The position numbers were made by a program, and so were the translations under genes. 64,000 nucleotides of DNA from a bacterium. Lineage in GTDB: Bacteria > Auribacterota > Tritonobacteria > UBA1439. Where the stretch lies: contig JAQUPF010000001.1 of the NCBI GenBank assembly GCA_028716845.1, positions 333,118-397,117 on the forward strand, written 5' to 3'. Of the stretch, positions 16,938-24,565 are shown one piece after another. Numbering within the stretch: the stretch's first letter is position 1; every line of letters begins with the position of its first letter. Below the pieces are notes generated by a model. It saw only the letters and a list, made by a program, of their open reading frames with translations, had not been told where the DNA came from and did not search any database.

Positions 16938-17957
16938 GTGAAGAAGCTCAGGATCACGATCCTCTACGATCGCTCCCCCGACCAGTCGGACGAGAAGGAG
17001 CACGAGCTCGCGATGGCGGGGACGGGCGAGGACGCGCACCACCACCTCGTCGAGCACCTCTCGAAGGCCGGCCACGACGTCGCCCTCCACGGCGTCCACG
17101 ACGACGTGAAGGCCCTCATCGCGGCGATCGAGTCCCGGCAGCCGGAGATCGTCTTCAACCTCTGCGAATCGTTCCGCGGGGACTCGGCGATGGAGTTCCA
17201 CATCCCCGCGCTCCTCGAGATGCTCGGCGCGCGGTACACCGGCTCCGGTCCCGGGGCGATCATGCTCGCCCTCGACAAGGGCCTCGCGAAGAAGGTCCTC
17301 GCCTACCACGGCCTCTGGTCCGCCGATTTCACGGTGTACCCGCGGGGCCAGTTCGACATCCGCCCGTCGAAGCTCCGCTTCCCGCTCATCGTCAAGCCCC
17401 TCACCGAGGACGCCTCCATCGGCATCGCCGAGAGCTCCGTCGTGCGGAACGACGACGCCCTCGCCGCCCGCATCTCGTACGTGCACGAGAAGATCGGCTG
17501 CGCCGCCCTCGTCGAGGAATACATCGAGGGGCGGGAGCTCTTCGTGGGCGTCATCGGCAACGACCGGCCGACGATCCTCCCCCCGATGGAGCTCGACTTC
17601 AGCAAGGCGCCGGACGACAAGCTCAAGGTCTACAGCTTCAAGGCGAAGTTCGACTCCTCCTACAGGGACAAGTGGGGGATCCAGTCCGTCTTCCCGGAGG
17701 ACCTGAAGAAGGAGACGCTCGACCGGATCGGGGAGATCACGCGCACCGCCTACACGGCGCTCGGCCTCAGGGACTACGGCCGTGTCGACCTCATGCTCGC
17801 ACCGGACGGCGCCGTCTACGTCCTCGAGGTGAACCCCAACCCGAACATCGCCGAGAACGAGGACCTCCCGAACGCCGCCGCCCAGACCGGACTCGGCTAC
17901 GCGGAGTTCGCCGAGAAGATCATCAAGATCGCCCTCGACCGGTACCGGAACGGCTGA
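16938..17957 (+). CDS. D-alanine-D-alanine ligase-like ATP-grasp enzyme 1
   Basis: 339 residues from GTG 16938, chosen because MKKLRITILYDRS is the usual family N-terminus and GAGG lies 9 nt upstream. The ATP-grasp layout is complete: PEIVFNLCESF, GARYTGSG, FPLIVKPLTEDASIGI, LVEEYIEGRELFVGVIGN, and the metal-binding EVNPNPNI near residue 300. It is related to, but clearly distinct from, the second copy at 22978. The usual cell-wall ligase Ddl sits with mur genes, which are absent here. The protein may therefore join another amino acid pair. Such ddl-like ligases are common near GNAT and radical SAM genes, and both occur nearby. Confidence 0.82.
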   Translation: MKKLRITILYDRSPDQSDEKEHELAMAGTGEDAHHHLVEHLSKAGHDVALHGVHDDVKALIAAIESRQPEIVFNLCESFRGDSAMEFHIPALLEMLGARYTGSGPGAIMLALDKGLAKKVLAYHGLWSADFTVYPRGQFDIRPSKLRFPLIVKPLTEDASIGIAESSVVRNDDALAARISYVHEKIGCAALVEEYIEGRELFVGVIGNDRPTILPPMELDFSKAPDDKLKVYSFKAKFDSSYRDKWGIQSVFPEDLKKETLDRIGEITRTAYTALGLRDYGRVDLMLAPDGAVYVLEVNPNPNIAENEDLPNAAAQTGLGYAEFAEKIIKIALDRYRNG

Positions 17958-17974
17958 TCCCCGCCCGGCCGCGC

Positions 17975-19255
17975 TCAGAGGACCCGGGCCGCGGCGACGG
18001 GCGAGGGGGGCGGACCGCCCGGCCGCCCCTTCCGCCGCTCCTCGAGGAGGATCGCCCGCCGGAAGAGCGCCGCCGCCTCGCCGTGCCGGTGGTACCCCCC
18101 CTGCCGCGAGAGCGCCTCCCCGAGCATCCGGTGCGCCTCCGGGTCGTCGGGGGAGAGCCGCGCCGCCTCCCGGAACTGGACTTCGGCGGCCGCGTGGTCG
18201 CCGGCCCGGTGGAGGATGAGGCCGAGGCCGAATCGGGCCGGTCCGTGCGACGGCCGCTCGGCCACGACGCCGGCGAGGAGGCGCCGGGCCTCCGTCTCCC
18301 TCCCGCGGGCCGACAGGCAGTCGGCGAGGAGGCACCGGGCATGGACGTCCCCCGGGCGGACGCGCAGCGCCCGCTCCAGGAGCCGGGCCGCCGCGTCGAA
18401 CTCGCCCCGCCTCGCCTTCAGCCCCGCCGCCTCGCGGAGCGCGTCGACGAACGTCGGCTGGATGCGGGCGGCCCGCTCGAACGCCGACTCGGCGAGCGCC
18501 CGGCGGTCGAGGGAGAGCCACACCATCCCCTCCCGGAAGACGGGGTGGGCGAACGACGGATCGAGCCGCGCCGCTTCCGAGAAGAGCCGGAGGGCGGCGT
18601 AGGGTCGGCGCTCGCCCGCCGCGGCGATGCCCGCCAGGTACCGGGCGTCGGCGGACGCCGGGAAATCCTCCGCGAGCGCCTCCGCCTCCCGCAGCGCGCC
18701 GGCGGTGTCGCCGCCCCTGTGCAGGATGAGGGCGCGGGAGAAGCGCTCCAGCATGCCGGCGGGCATCCGGGGGGGCGGCTCCGCCTTCCCGCCGGGGCAG
18801 GCCCTCGCGGCGGCGAACTCGGCGAGCGCCGGGAACGAATCCGCGCCCGAGACATCCGCCCTGAACACAGCCGGCGCGCCGAGGGGCGCCCCCCCCGCAT
18901 AGAAGGTGACCGCGAACGACGCCCCGCCCCCGCCGTCGAGGCGCTCGAACCTTCCGAGCAGGTACCGTCCCGCGCCGGCGCGCGAGCACTCCTCCTCGAT
19001 CCGATCGAGTCGCGGGAGGCCGGCCGCGTCGTAGCAGCGATCGATGAACGCGCGCGGGGGCGAATCGGGCAGGACCGCGTCGCAGGCGCCGGCGGCGTTG
19101 ATCGCGCGCGCGACCAGGTACGGGACGCCGGCGGAGAGCGCGGGCTCGTCACCCGCCTTCCGGCCGGCGGGGGCGAGATCGCCCGAGAGGACGGTCCCCG
19201 CGGCGGGCCGCGTCGAGGCGGCGGCGAGGCAGCAGGCGATCAGGACGCGTCGCAC
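17975..19255 (-). CDS. Exported tetratricopeptide-repeat protein
   Basis: 426 residues from a GTG at 19255, preceded by GGGGGA at about 7 nt. A signal peptide (VLIACCLAAASTRPAAG) leads into a region of about 160 residues with three Cys, then seven or more TPR-like 34-residue repeats with the usual G/A/A/P pattern (ALRLFSEAARLDP, AESAFERAARIQP, AARLLERALRVRPGD, AEVQFREAARLSPDDPEAH). It is likely a periplasmic or envelope scaffold for protein-protein contacts. It stands alone on its strand, convergent with the ATP-grasp gene (17 nt between stops). Confidence 0.75.
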   Translation of the reverse strand: MRRVLIACCLAAASTRPAAGTVLSGDLAPAGRKAGDEPALSAGVPYLVARAINAAGACDAVLPDSPPRAFIDRCYDAAGLPRLDRIEEECSRAGAGRYLLGRFERLDGGGGASFAVTFYAGGAPLGAPAVFRADVSGADSFPALAEFAAARACPGGKAEPPPRMPAGMLERFSRALILHRGGDTAGALREAEALAEDFPASADARYLAGIAAAGERRPYAALRLFSEAARLDPSFAHPVFREGMVWLSLDRRALAESAFERAARIQPTFVDALREAAGLKARRGEFDAAARLLERALRVRPGDVHARCLLADCLSARGRETEARRLLAGVVAERPSHGPARFGLGLILHRAGDHAAAEVQFREAARLSPDDPEAHRMLGEALSRQGGYHRHGEAAALFRRAILLEERRKGRPGGPPPSPVAAARVL

Positions 19256-19282
19256 GGCGGTTCCCCCGGTGGCGGCACTCCC

Positions 19283-19288
19283 ATTATA
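19283..19288 (-). promoter_or_regulatory. -10 box of the TPR gene
   Basis: TATAAT on the minus strand, about 28 nt before the GTG start at 19255. Confidence 0.45.
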
Positions 19289-19321
19289 CCCCGTTCTCGC
19301 CGCGCCGATACGCGAAGATCG

Positions 19322-19470
19322 GCAGCAATATGAACCCCGAGCCGCGGATTGAAACGGATCATTACGGATATTCACGGATCCGACTTCAATCGTATCAGTG
19401 GGAATCCGTAATCATCCGTGAACATCCGTGGTGGATTGGTTCTTTGAAAGAGGTGCTTCGGCTCTTCACG
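19322..19470 (+). repeat. Dispersed CGGAT/ATCCG hairpin repeat, full-length copy R6 with extension
   Basis: Full element with core GACTTCAATCGTATCAGTGG, followed by the same extension as R4 (CTTTGAAAGAGGTGCTTCGG). The arms CGGATCATTACGGAT and ATCCGTAATCATCCG are nearly perfectly complementary. It lies between the divergent TPR gene and the tRNA gene. Confidence 0.85.
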
Positions 19471-19556
19471 CCGGCCGCGGTGGATTTGTTCATCGCGGCC
19501 GCGGCGAAAGGAATGGACAGCGCCCGGTCGAAAATATACAGTATGGGGTCCGGCGC

Positions 19557-19630
19557 GCGGGCGTAGCTCAATGGCAGAGCCCCAGCCTTCCAAGCTGGTT
19601 ATGTGGGTTCGATTCCCATCGCCCGCTCCA
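19557..19630 (+). tRNA. tRNA-Gly (anticodon UCC)
   Basis: The 7-bp acceptor stem GCGGGCG/CGCCCGC pairs perfectly. The anticodon arm is CCAGC-CTTCCAA-GCTGG with anticodon TCC, and the T arm is GTGGG-TTCGATT-CCCAT. Discriminator T and CCA are encoded. It would read GGA and GGG. A possible -10 box lies at about 19535-19544. Confidence 0.95.
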
Positions 19631-19690
19631 TCGCCGCAGGGATTCGGGAATAGGGACGAGGGGAGAGAGGCTCTCCGTGGCGGCGCACTG

Positions 19691-21154
19691 ATGCGATTGG
19701 GGCTCGTATTCAATCCGTTCTCGTACAAGCTGCACGAGGAGAACCTCCGCGTCGTCCAGCGGTTCTTCGGCCTCTTCCCGCCGCTCTCCCTCGCCTGGGT
19801 GGCGGCCATCGCCGAGAAGGCCGGCCACGAGGTCGCCATCGTCGACGCCCGCACCCTCCGGCTCACGAAGGAGGAGACGCTCGAACGCCTCCGCCGCTTC
19901 TCCCCGGACATCATCGGCTTCATGATGACGACCTACATGTTCCGGGAGACGCTCGAGTGGATCCGCTTTCTCAGGGAGCGGCTCAAGGTTCCGGTCCTCG
20001 TCGGCGGCTACAACCTCCGCGTCTACCCGGTGGAGTCGCTCATGCCGGAGGAGATCGACTTCGGCTGCGTCGAGCACGCCTACCACACCGTCCCCAAACT
20101 GCTCGAGGAGCTCGAGGGCGGCCGGCGGTTCGCGGACGTCCCCGGCCTCGCGTACAAGGAGAACGGCCGCGTGATCGTCACGCCGCACGACCTCCCGATC
20201 GACTTCGACAAGTTCCCGAACCCCGCCCGGCACCTCCTCCCCAACGAGCTCTACGCGGAGTTCCCCACCGAGCGGCGGAACTTCACGGTCATGGTGACGT
20301 CGCTCGGCTGCCCGCGCCGGTGCGGCTTCTGCGAGGCGGGCGGCACCCGCTACGCCCCCCGCCGCCCGGAGACCGTCGTGGCCGAGGTCGAGGAGTGCTG
20401 CACGAAGCACGGCGTCCGCGAGATCGACATCTTCGATTACGAGTTCCCCGTCAACCGGCGGCGGACGCTCGAGATCTGCCGCCTCATGAAGGAGAAGCGG
20501 CTCGACGTCGAGTGGGCCTGCCGCGCCCGCGTGGACTCGATGGACGAGCACCTCCTCCGGGAGATGAAGGAGGCCGGCTGCCGGCGGATCTACTACGGCC
20601 TGGAGTCGGGCGTCCAGGAGATCCTCGACCGGGTGAACAAGGGGATCACCCTCCGCCAGGTGCAGGACACCGTCCGCCTCACGAAGGAGACGGGGATCCG
20701 CCCCCTCGGATTCTTCCTCGTCGGCGCCCCCGGCGAGACGCGCGAGACGTTCCGCCGGACGGTCGCCTTCGCCAAGCGGCTCGACCTCGACTACGTCCAG
20801 TTCTCCAAGACGCTCGCCAAGCCCCTCACCCCCCTCTGGCGGGAGATGGTCCGGGAGACGGGCTACGACTACTGGCGCGAGTACATTCTCGGCAACGTCC
20901 CCGACATGCCGCTCCCGCGGCCGTGGACCGGGCTGGGCAACGAGGAGATCGACCGCCTCGCCCACCGCGCCTACCTGAGCTTCCACAGCCGGCCGCTCTA
21001 CCTGCTCCGCTCGGCGCTCCGGTTGCGCTCCTGGAGCGAGTTCAGGCGCAAGTTCCGCGCGTGGCTTGAGATGCGCTTCTCGCAGGAGCAGGTCTCGACG
21101 CTCGACCATGCCTTCTCCGCCTACCACGACGAGCAGATCCACCTCCCGCACTAG
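19691..21154 (+). CDS. B12-binding-domain-type radical SAM protein
   Basis: 487 residues from ATG 19691; the in-frame extension to 19571 would lie inside the tRNA. Residues 1-150 look like a cobalamin-binding Rossmann domain (FPPLSLAWVAAIAEKAGHEVAIVDA, PDIIGFMMTT). The radical SAM domain has Cys207, Cys211 and Cys214 (CPRRCGFC) for the 4Fe-4S cluster. Later motifs include CRARVDSMDEHLLREMKEAGCRRIYYGLESG, GFFLVGAPGET and a C-terminal helical tail. No His of the classic DxHxxG B12 motif is evident, so cobalamin binding is uncertain. The family includes methyltransferases and cyclases of lipids and natural products. Substrate unknown. Confidence 0.85.
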   Translation: MRLGLVFNPFSYKLHEENLRVVQRFFGLFPPLSLAWVAAIAEKAGHEVAIVDARTLRLTKEETLERLRRFSPDIIGFMMTTYMFRETLEWIRFLRERLKVPVLVGGYNLRVYPVESLMPEEIDFGCVEHAYHTVPKLLEELEGGRRFADVPGLAYKENGRVIVTPHDLPIDFDKFPNPARHLLPNELYAEFPTERRNFTVMVTSLGCPRRCGFCEAGGTRYAPRRPETVVAEVEECCTKHGVREIDIFDYEFPVNRRRTLEICRLMKEKRLDVEWACRARVDSMDEHLLREMKEAGCRRIYYGLESGVQEILDRVNKGITLRQVQDTVRLTKETGIRPLGFFLVGAPGETRETFRRTVAFAKRLDLDYVQFSKTLAKPLTPLWREMVRETGYDYWREYILGNVPDMPLPRPWTGLGNEEIDRLAHRAYLSFHSRPLYLLRSALRLRSWSEFRRKFRAWLEMRFSQEQVSTLDHAFSAYHDEQIHLPH

Positions 21155-22625
21155 GGCGGGGGGGAGCGGCGGGGAGGCCGCCGCGCCGCTTCTCGCGCGC
21201 GGGATCGCCCTCCTCGACGCCGGCATCGTCATCCTCGACCGCCGCCACAGGGCGCGCTGGGCGAACCGCGCCGCGGCGCGCCTCCTCGGCTCGAACCCCG
21301 CCGGGGCGGACTTCCGCCGTTTCGTCAGGGACATCCTCTCCCCCGCGGCGACGGACGGCCGCCGCTACGCGCGGTCGGTCCTCGCCGCCTACCGCGCCGG
21401 CACGCGCATCGGCGGCCTCCGGCTCGAGCTGCCGCGCGGCCCGGGGCGGCGGGCGAGGATCCTCCGGCACCGGAGCGTGCCGTTCGGCCGCGGGGCGGCG
21501 GCCGGAAGGATCGAGCAGTTCACCGACGTGACCGCCGGGGAGGAGGCGCGCCGCGCGCGCCGCTTCTCCGGCGAGCGGTACCGCGTTCTCGCCGAGCGCG
21601 CGAACGAGGGGCTGTCGTACTCGGACGAGGAGGGGATCATCCGGTACGCGAACAGGGGCCTCCGCGACATGCTCGGCTACCGGCGCGGCGGGCTGATCGG
21701 GCGGAGCGTCGCGGAGTTCCTCGACGAGACGGGGCAGGAGGTCCACGCGCGCCAGATGCGCCGGCGGGCGCGGGGGGAGCCGTCGCGCTACGAGCTCCGC
21801 CTCCGGTCCGCGCGGGGGGAGATGGTGCCGATGCGCGTCGCCGCCGTGCCGGTGTTCGACGAGGCGGGGCGGTTCCGCGGCGGCTACGCGGTCTTCACCG
21901 ACCTCCGCGAGCGCGAGCGCGTCGAGCGGATGCGGGAGGAGATCCACCGCGAGTCGTCGCACCGTCTCAAGACGCCCGCGGCCAAGATCGGCATGGGGCT
22001 CAATCTCCTGAAGCGGCACGTCGGCCCCGGGGGGCCGGCGGAGGCGCGCCTGGGGCTGGATATGATCGAGACGGAGCTCGATCGGATGCGGCGGAACACG
22101 GACTCGCTCCTCGAGCTCTCCCTCATCGAGGCGGGCGGCGCGGCCGCGAGGCGCGAGCGGTTCGATCTGGCGGCGCTCCTCGACGATCTCGCCGCGCGGT
22201 TCCTGCCCGCGGCGCGCCGGAAGGGGATCCGGATCGAGGTCTCCACACCCGGCGGCCGCCTTCCCGTCGACGCCGACCGGGACCGGCTCGATCTCCTCCT
22301 CAGGAACGTCCTTGATAACGCGGTCGCCTTCTCGCGCCGCGGCACGATCGCCGTGACCGCCGCGAGGCGGGGCGGCGGGACGTCGGTATCCGTCAGGGAC
22401 GAGGGGCGTGGGATCGAGCCCGCGTACCTGGAGCGGATGTTCGACCGGAACTTCCAGCGGTACCCCGGCGAGCCGGGGGCGGGGATCGGCCTCGCGGCCT
22501 GCCGGGCGATCGCGTCCCTCCACGGCGGGCGCATCCGGGCGGAGTCGGAGGGGAAGGGCAGGGGTGTGACGATCCGGCTGTGGCTTCCCGACGCCGGGAT
22601 GAGGTCGCGCCGGAGGAAAAAATGA
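21108..22625 (+). CDS. PAS-domain sensor histidine kinase
   Basis: About 505 residues if it starts at ATG 21108, which overlaps the radical SAM gene by 47 nt. No better start lies downstream near the conserved N-terminus, so the start is weak. Two PAS-like domains are seen (ALLDAGIVILDRRHRARWANRAAARLLG and EGLSYSDEEGIIRYANRGLRDMLGY). The HisKA motif is ESSHRLKTPAAKIGMGL, and the HATPase domain has LLRNVLDNAVAFS, DEGRGI and GAGIGLAACRAIASLHGG. There is no membrane segment, so it appears to be cytoplasmic. No response regulator is adjacent. Confidence 0.82.
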   Translation: MPSPPTTTSRSTSRTRAGGSGGEAAAPLLARGIALLDAGIVILDRRHRARWANRAAARLLGSNPAGADFRRFVRDILSPAATDGRRYARSVLAAYRAGTRIGGLRLELPRGPGRRARILRHRSVPFGRGAAAGRIEQFTDVTAGEEARRARRFSGERYRVLAERANEGLSYSDEEGIIRYANRGLRDMLGYRRGGLIGRSVAEFLDETGQEVHARQMRRRARGEPSRYELRLRSARGEMVPMRVAAVPVFDEAGRFRGGYAVFTDLRERERVERMREEIHRESSHRLKTPAAKIGMGLNLLKRHVGPGGPAEARLGLDMIETELDRMRRNTDSLLELSLIEAGGAAARRERFDLAALLDDLAARFLPAARRKGIRIEVSTPGGRLPVDADRDRLDLLLRNVLDNAVAFSRRGTIAVTAARRGGGTSVSVRDEGRGIEPAYLERMFDRNFQRYPGEPGAGIGLAACRAIASLHGGRIRAESEGKGRGVTIRLWLPDAGMRSRRRKK

Positions 22626-22634
22626 AAAAAGATA

Positions 22635-22663
22635 TTGACATATAGGCATCACGATGCTAGTAT
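22635..22663 (+). promoter_or_regulatory. Near-consensus promoter of the RHH/ATP-grasp/GNAT/KamA operon
   Basis: TTGACA (22635-22640), 17-nt spacer, TAGTAT (22658-22663). It lies in a stretch of unusually AT-rich DNA and leaves a leader of about 120 nt. Confidence 0.8.
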
Positions 22664-22727
22664 GTCTGGAGAATGGCGATTTTTTTTCACATGGTGCGAC
22701 ATAACTATGTAATGATGCGGATATGTC
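22637..22727. promoter_or_regulatory. Repeated GACATA/TATGTC motifs, candidate RHH operator sites
   Basis: GACATA at 22637-22642 overlaps the -35 box. GACATAACTATGT at 22698-22710 is an inverted pair, and TATGTC lies at 22722-22727. Ribbon-helix-helix proteins usually bind short repeated half-sites by their own promoter, and the first gene downstream encodes one. The link is an inference. Confidence 0.45.
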
Positions 22728-22788
22728 ATGAGTTAATCGCATGGCCCACGCCCCAAGGGGCGATTGCCGAAGAAAGGTGATGCGGTCA

Positions 22789-22968
22789 ATGAAAAAGCGA
22801 ACGACCATCTACCTGGACGAGGATCTGCACAAGAAGGTCCGCATGCTCGCCGTCAGGGAGAACACGACGATGGCGAAGATTTTCGTCCAGGCGCTCAAGC
22901 GCTACCTGGCGGAGATCCAGGAGGATCCGCGCCAGGAGAAGTTCGCCCAGCTCCTCGGGAGACCGTAG
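22789..22968 (+). CDS. Ribbon-helix-helix (CopG/Arc-type) DNA-binding protein
   Basis: 59 residues from ATG 22789; GAAAGG lies 11 nt upstream, while ATG 22780 would be only 2 nt from it. The N-terminal beta strand KRTTIYLDEDLHKKVRMLAV and following helices fit the RHH fold (antitoxin and repressor family). The C-terminal part FVQALKRYLAEIQEDPRQEKFAQLL is helical. No toxin gene is next to it; instead an ATP-grasp ligase starts 9 nt later. It therefore more likely acts as the repressor of this operon than as an antitoxin. Confidence 0.72.
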   Translation: MKKRTTIYLDEDLHKKVRMLAVRENTTMAKIFVQALKRYLAEIQEDPRQEKFAQLLGRP

Positions 22969-22977
22969 AGGCCCCCC

Positions 22978-24027
22978 ATGCGCGTCGCCGTCGTGTACAA
23001 CTGCAGGCCGAGCACCCCCGCCGCCCCCGGCGACGACCGCTACGCCGAGTGGGACGAACGGGGGACGATCGACGCCGTCTCCTCGGCGCTCGCCCGCGCG
23101 CACGAGGTGGTCGAAATCGAGGCCGACGCCGACATCGTCGAGAGCCTGAAGCGTGAACGCCCCGACATCGTCTTCAACATCGCCGAGGGGATCAACTCCC
23201 AGAACCGGGAGTCGCAGGTGCCGATCATCTGCGAGATGCTCGGCATCCCGTACACCGGCTCCGACGGCTTCACCCTCGCGGCCTGCCTCAACAAGGCGCG
23301 CGCGAAGGAGATCCTCTCCTACCACGGCGTGCCGACTCCGGCGTTCCGCGTCGTGACCGATTCGAACGGGCCGCTCGCGCCGCTCGCGCCGCCCCTCATC
23401 GTCAAGCCGCTCTGGGAGGGGTCGAGCATGGGCGTCGGAGACGACTCGGTCGCGCGGCGGCCGCGCGACGTGCCGGCGAAGGTCCGGCGGGTGCGCGCCC
23501 GCTACCGCCAGCCCGCCCTCGTCGAGGAGTACCTCGAGGGTCGGGAGTTCACCGCGGCGCTCATCGGCAACGGCCCCGGCCTCCGTGTCCTCCCCCTCGT
23601 CGAGATCGACTTCGGCACGCTCCCCGCGGGCGCGAACCGCATCTACTCCTTCGAGGCGAAATGGGTCTGGGACAGGCCGGAGGCGCCCCTCAGGATCTTC
23701 ACCTGCCCGGCGCCGGTCGATCCGGCCCTCCGGCGGGAGATCGAGGAGGTGTGCCGGCGCGCGTTCACGGTCCTCGGCTGCCGCGACTGGTGCCGCATCG
23801 ACGTGCGGCTCGACGGGGAGGGGCGGCCGCACGTCATCGAGCTGAACCCCCTCCCCGGCATCCTCCCGGACCCGGACCAGAACTCCTGCTTCCCGAAGGC
23901 CGCGCGGGCCGCGGGGATGGGCTACGCGGAGCTCGTGCGGGAGGTGCTCCGGATCGCCTGTGATCGGAACGGGATCGCGGAGGGCCGCCTCAAGGAGGCC
24001 GCCCTCGGGACGGGAGGCGGGAAATGA
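22978..24027 (+). CDS. D-alanine-D-alanine ligase-like ATP-grasp enzyme 2
   Basis: 349 residues. ATP-grasp motifs in order: RPDIVFNIAEGINSQNRESQVPIICEMLGIPYTGSD, PPLIVKPLWEGSSMGVG, ALVEEYLEGREFTAALIGN, RIDVRLDGEGRPHVIELNPLPGI. It differs from copy 1 in the substrate loop (NSQNRESQ against FRGDSAME) and in having a longer C-terminus. The last 4 nt overlap the GNAT gene (ATGA). In context (RHH, GNAT, KamA) it probably makes an amide bond between amino acids other than D-Ala, for example one involving a beta-amino acid from KamA. That is inference. Confidence 0.82.
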   Translation: MRVAVVYNCRPSTPAAPGDDRYAEWDERGTIDAVSSALARAHEVVEIEADADIVESLKRERPDIVFNIAEGINSQNRESQVPIICEMLGIPYTGSDGFTLAACLNKARAKEILSYHGVPTPAFRVVTDSNGPLAPLAPPLIVKPLWEGSSMGVGDDSVARRPRDVPAKVRRVRARYRQPALVEEYLEGREFTAALIGNGPGLRVLPLVEIDFGTLPAGANRIYSFEAKWVWDRPEAPLRIFTCPAPVDPALRREIEEVCRRAFTVLGCRDWCRIDVRLDGEGRPHVIELNPLPGILPDPDQNSCFPKAARAAGMGYAELVREVLRIACDRNGIAEGRLKEAALGTGGGK

Positions 24028-24509
24028 GCGCGCCGGCCGTCCGACCGGCGGAGGCCGGCGACCGCGCGGCGATCGAGCGCATCCTTCGCCGCGCCGGGGA
24101 GTTCAGGCCGGAGGAGGCGGACTGCGCCATGGAACTCCTGGACGAGGCGGTCCGCGACGGCGGGGACGACGAGGAGTACGCCGCCCTCTGCGCCGACGAA
24201 GGCGGAGAGGTCGTCGGCTTCCTCTGCTACGGAAAGACGCCGCTCACGCGCTCGACATGGGATTTGTACTGGATCGTGACCGATCCGGACCGGCGGCGGC
24301 GCGGCGCGGCCCGCCTGATGCTCGCCCGGATGGAGGAGGAGATCCGGCGGAAGGGGGCGACGCTCCTCGTCGCGGAGACCTCGTCGCTTCCCGCGTACGG
24401 CCGGGCGCGCGCCTTCTACGAGGCGGCGGGGTTCGGGGAGGAATCGCGGATCAGGGATTTCTACGCGCCAGGCGACGACCGGCTGATCTACTGCAGGAGG
24501 TTCGACTGA
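24024..24509 (+). CDS. GNAT-family N-acetyltransferase
   Basis: 161 residues. The acetyl-CoA site is visible as WIVTDPDRRRRGAARLMLARMEEEIRRKGA (motif A, R/Q-x-x-G-x-A type), followed by LLVAETSSLPAYGRARAFYEAAGF. It overlaps the upstream ligase and precedes the lysine-aminomutase-like gene by 56 nt. It is shorter than AblB, the beta-lysine acetyltransferase (about 270 residues), so an ablA/ablB osmolyte pathway is not a direct match. It may acetylate the amino group of the operon's product or of a precursor. Confidence 0.82.
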   Translation: MSAPAVRPAEAGDRAAIERILRRAGEFRPEEADCAMELLDEAVRDGGDDEEYAALCADEGGEVVGFLCYGKTPLTRSTWDLYWIVTDPDRRRRGAARLMLARMEEEIRRKGATLLVAETSSLPAYGRARAFYEAAGFGEESRIRDFYAPGDDRLIYCRRFD

Positions 24510-24565
24510 GGCCCGCCGCGCCCCGGCAAACGGCCGACGCGGACGGGCGGCCGACGGAGGGAAGC

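Noticed and set aside
5211..19470. Idea that the CGGAT repeats are a CRISPR array
   Set aside because: Copies are kilobases apart, internally palindromic, and no cas genes are present.
19568..21334. Minus-strand frame opposite the radical SAM gene
   Set aside because: It would run through the tRNA and has no recognisable domain.
22789..22968. RHH protein as part of a toxin-antitoxin pair
   Set aside because: No toxin-like small gene is next to it; both neighbours are enzymes.
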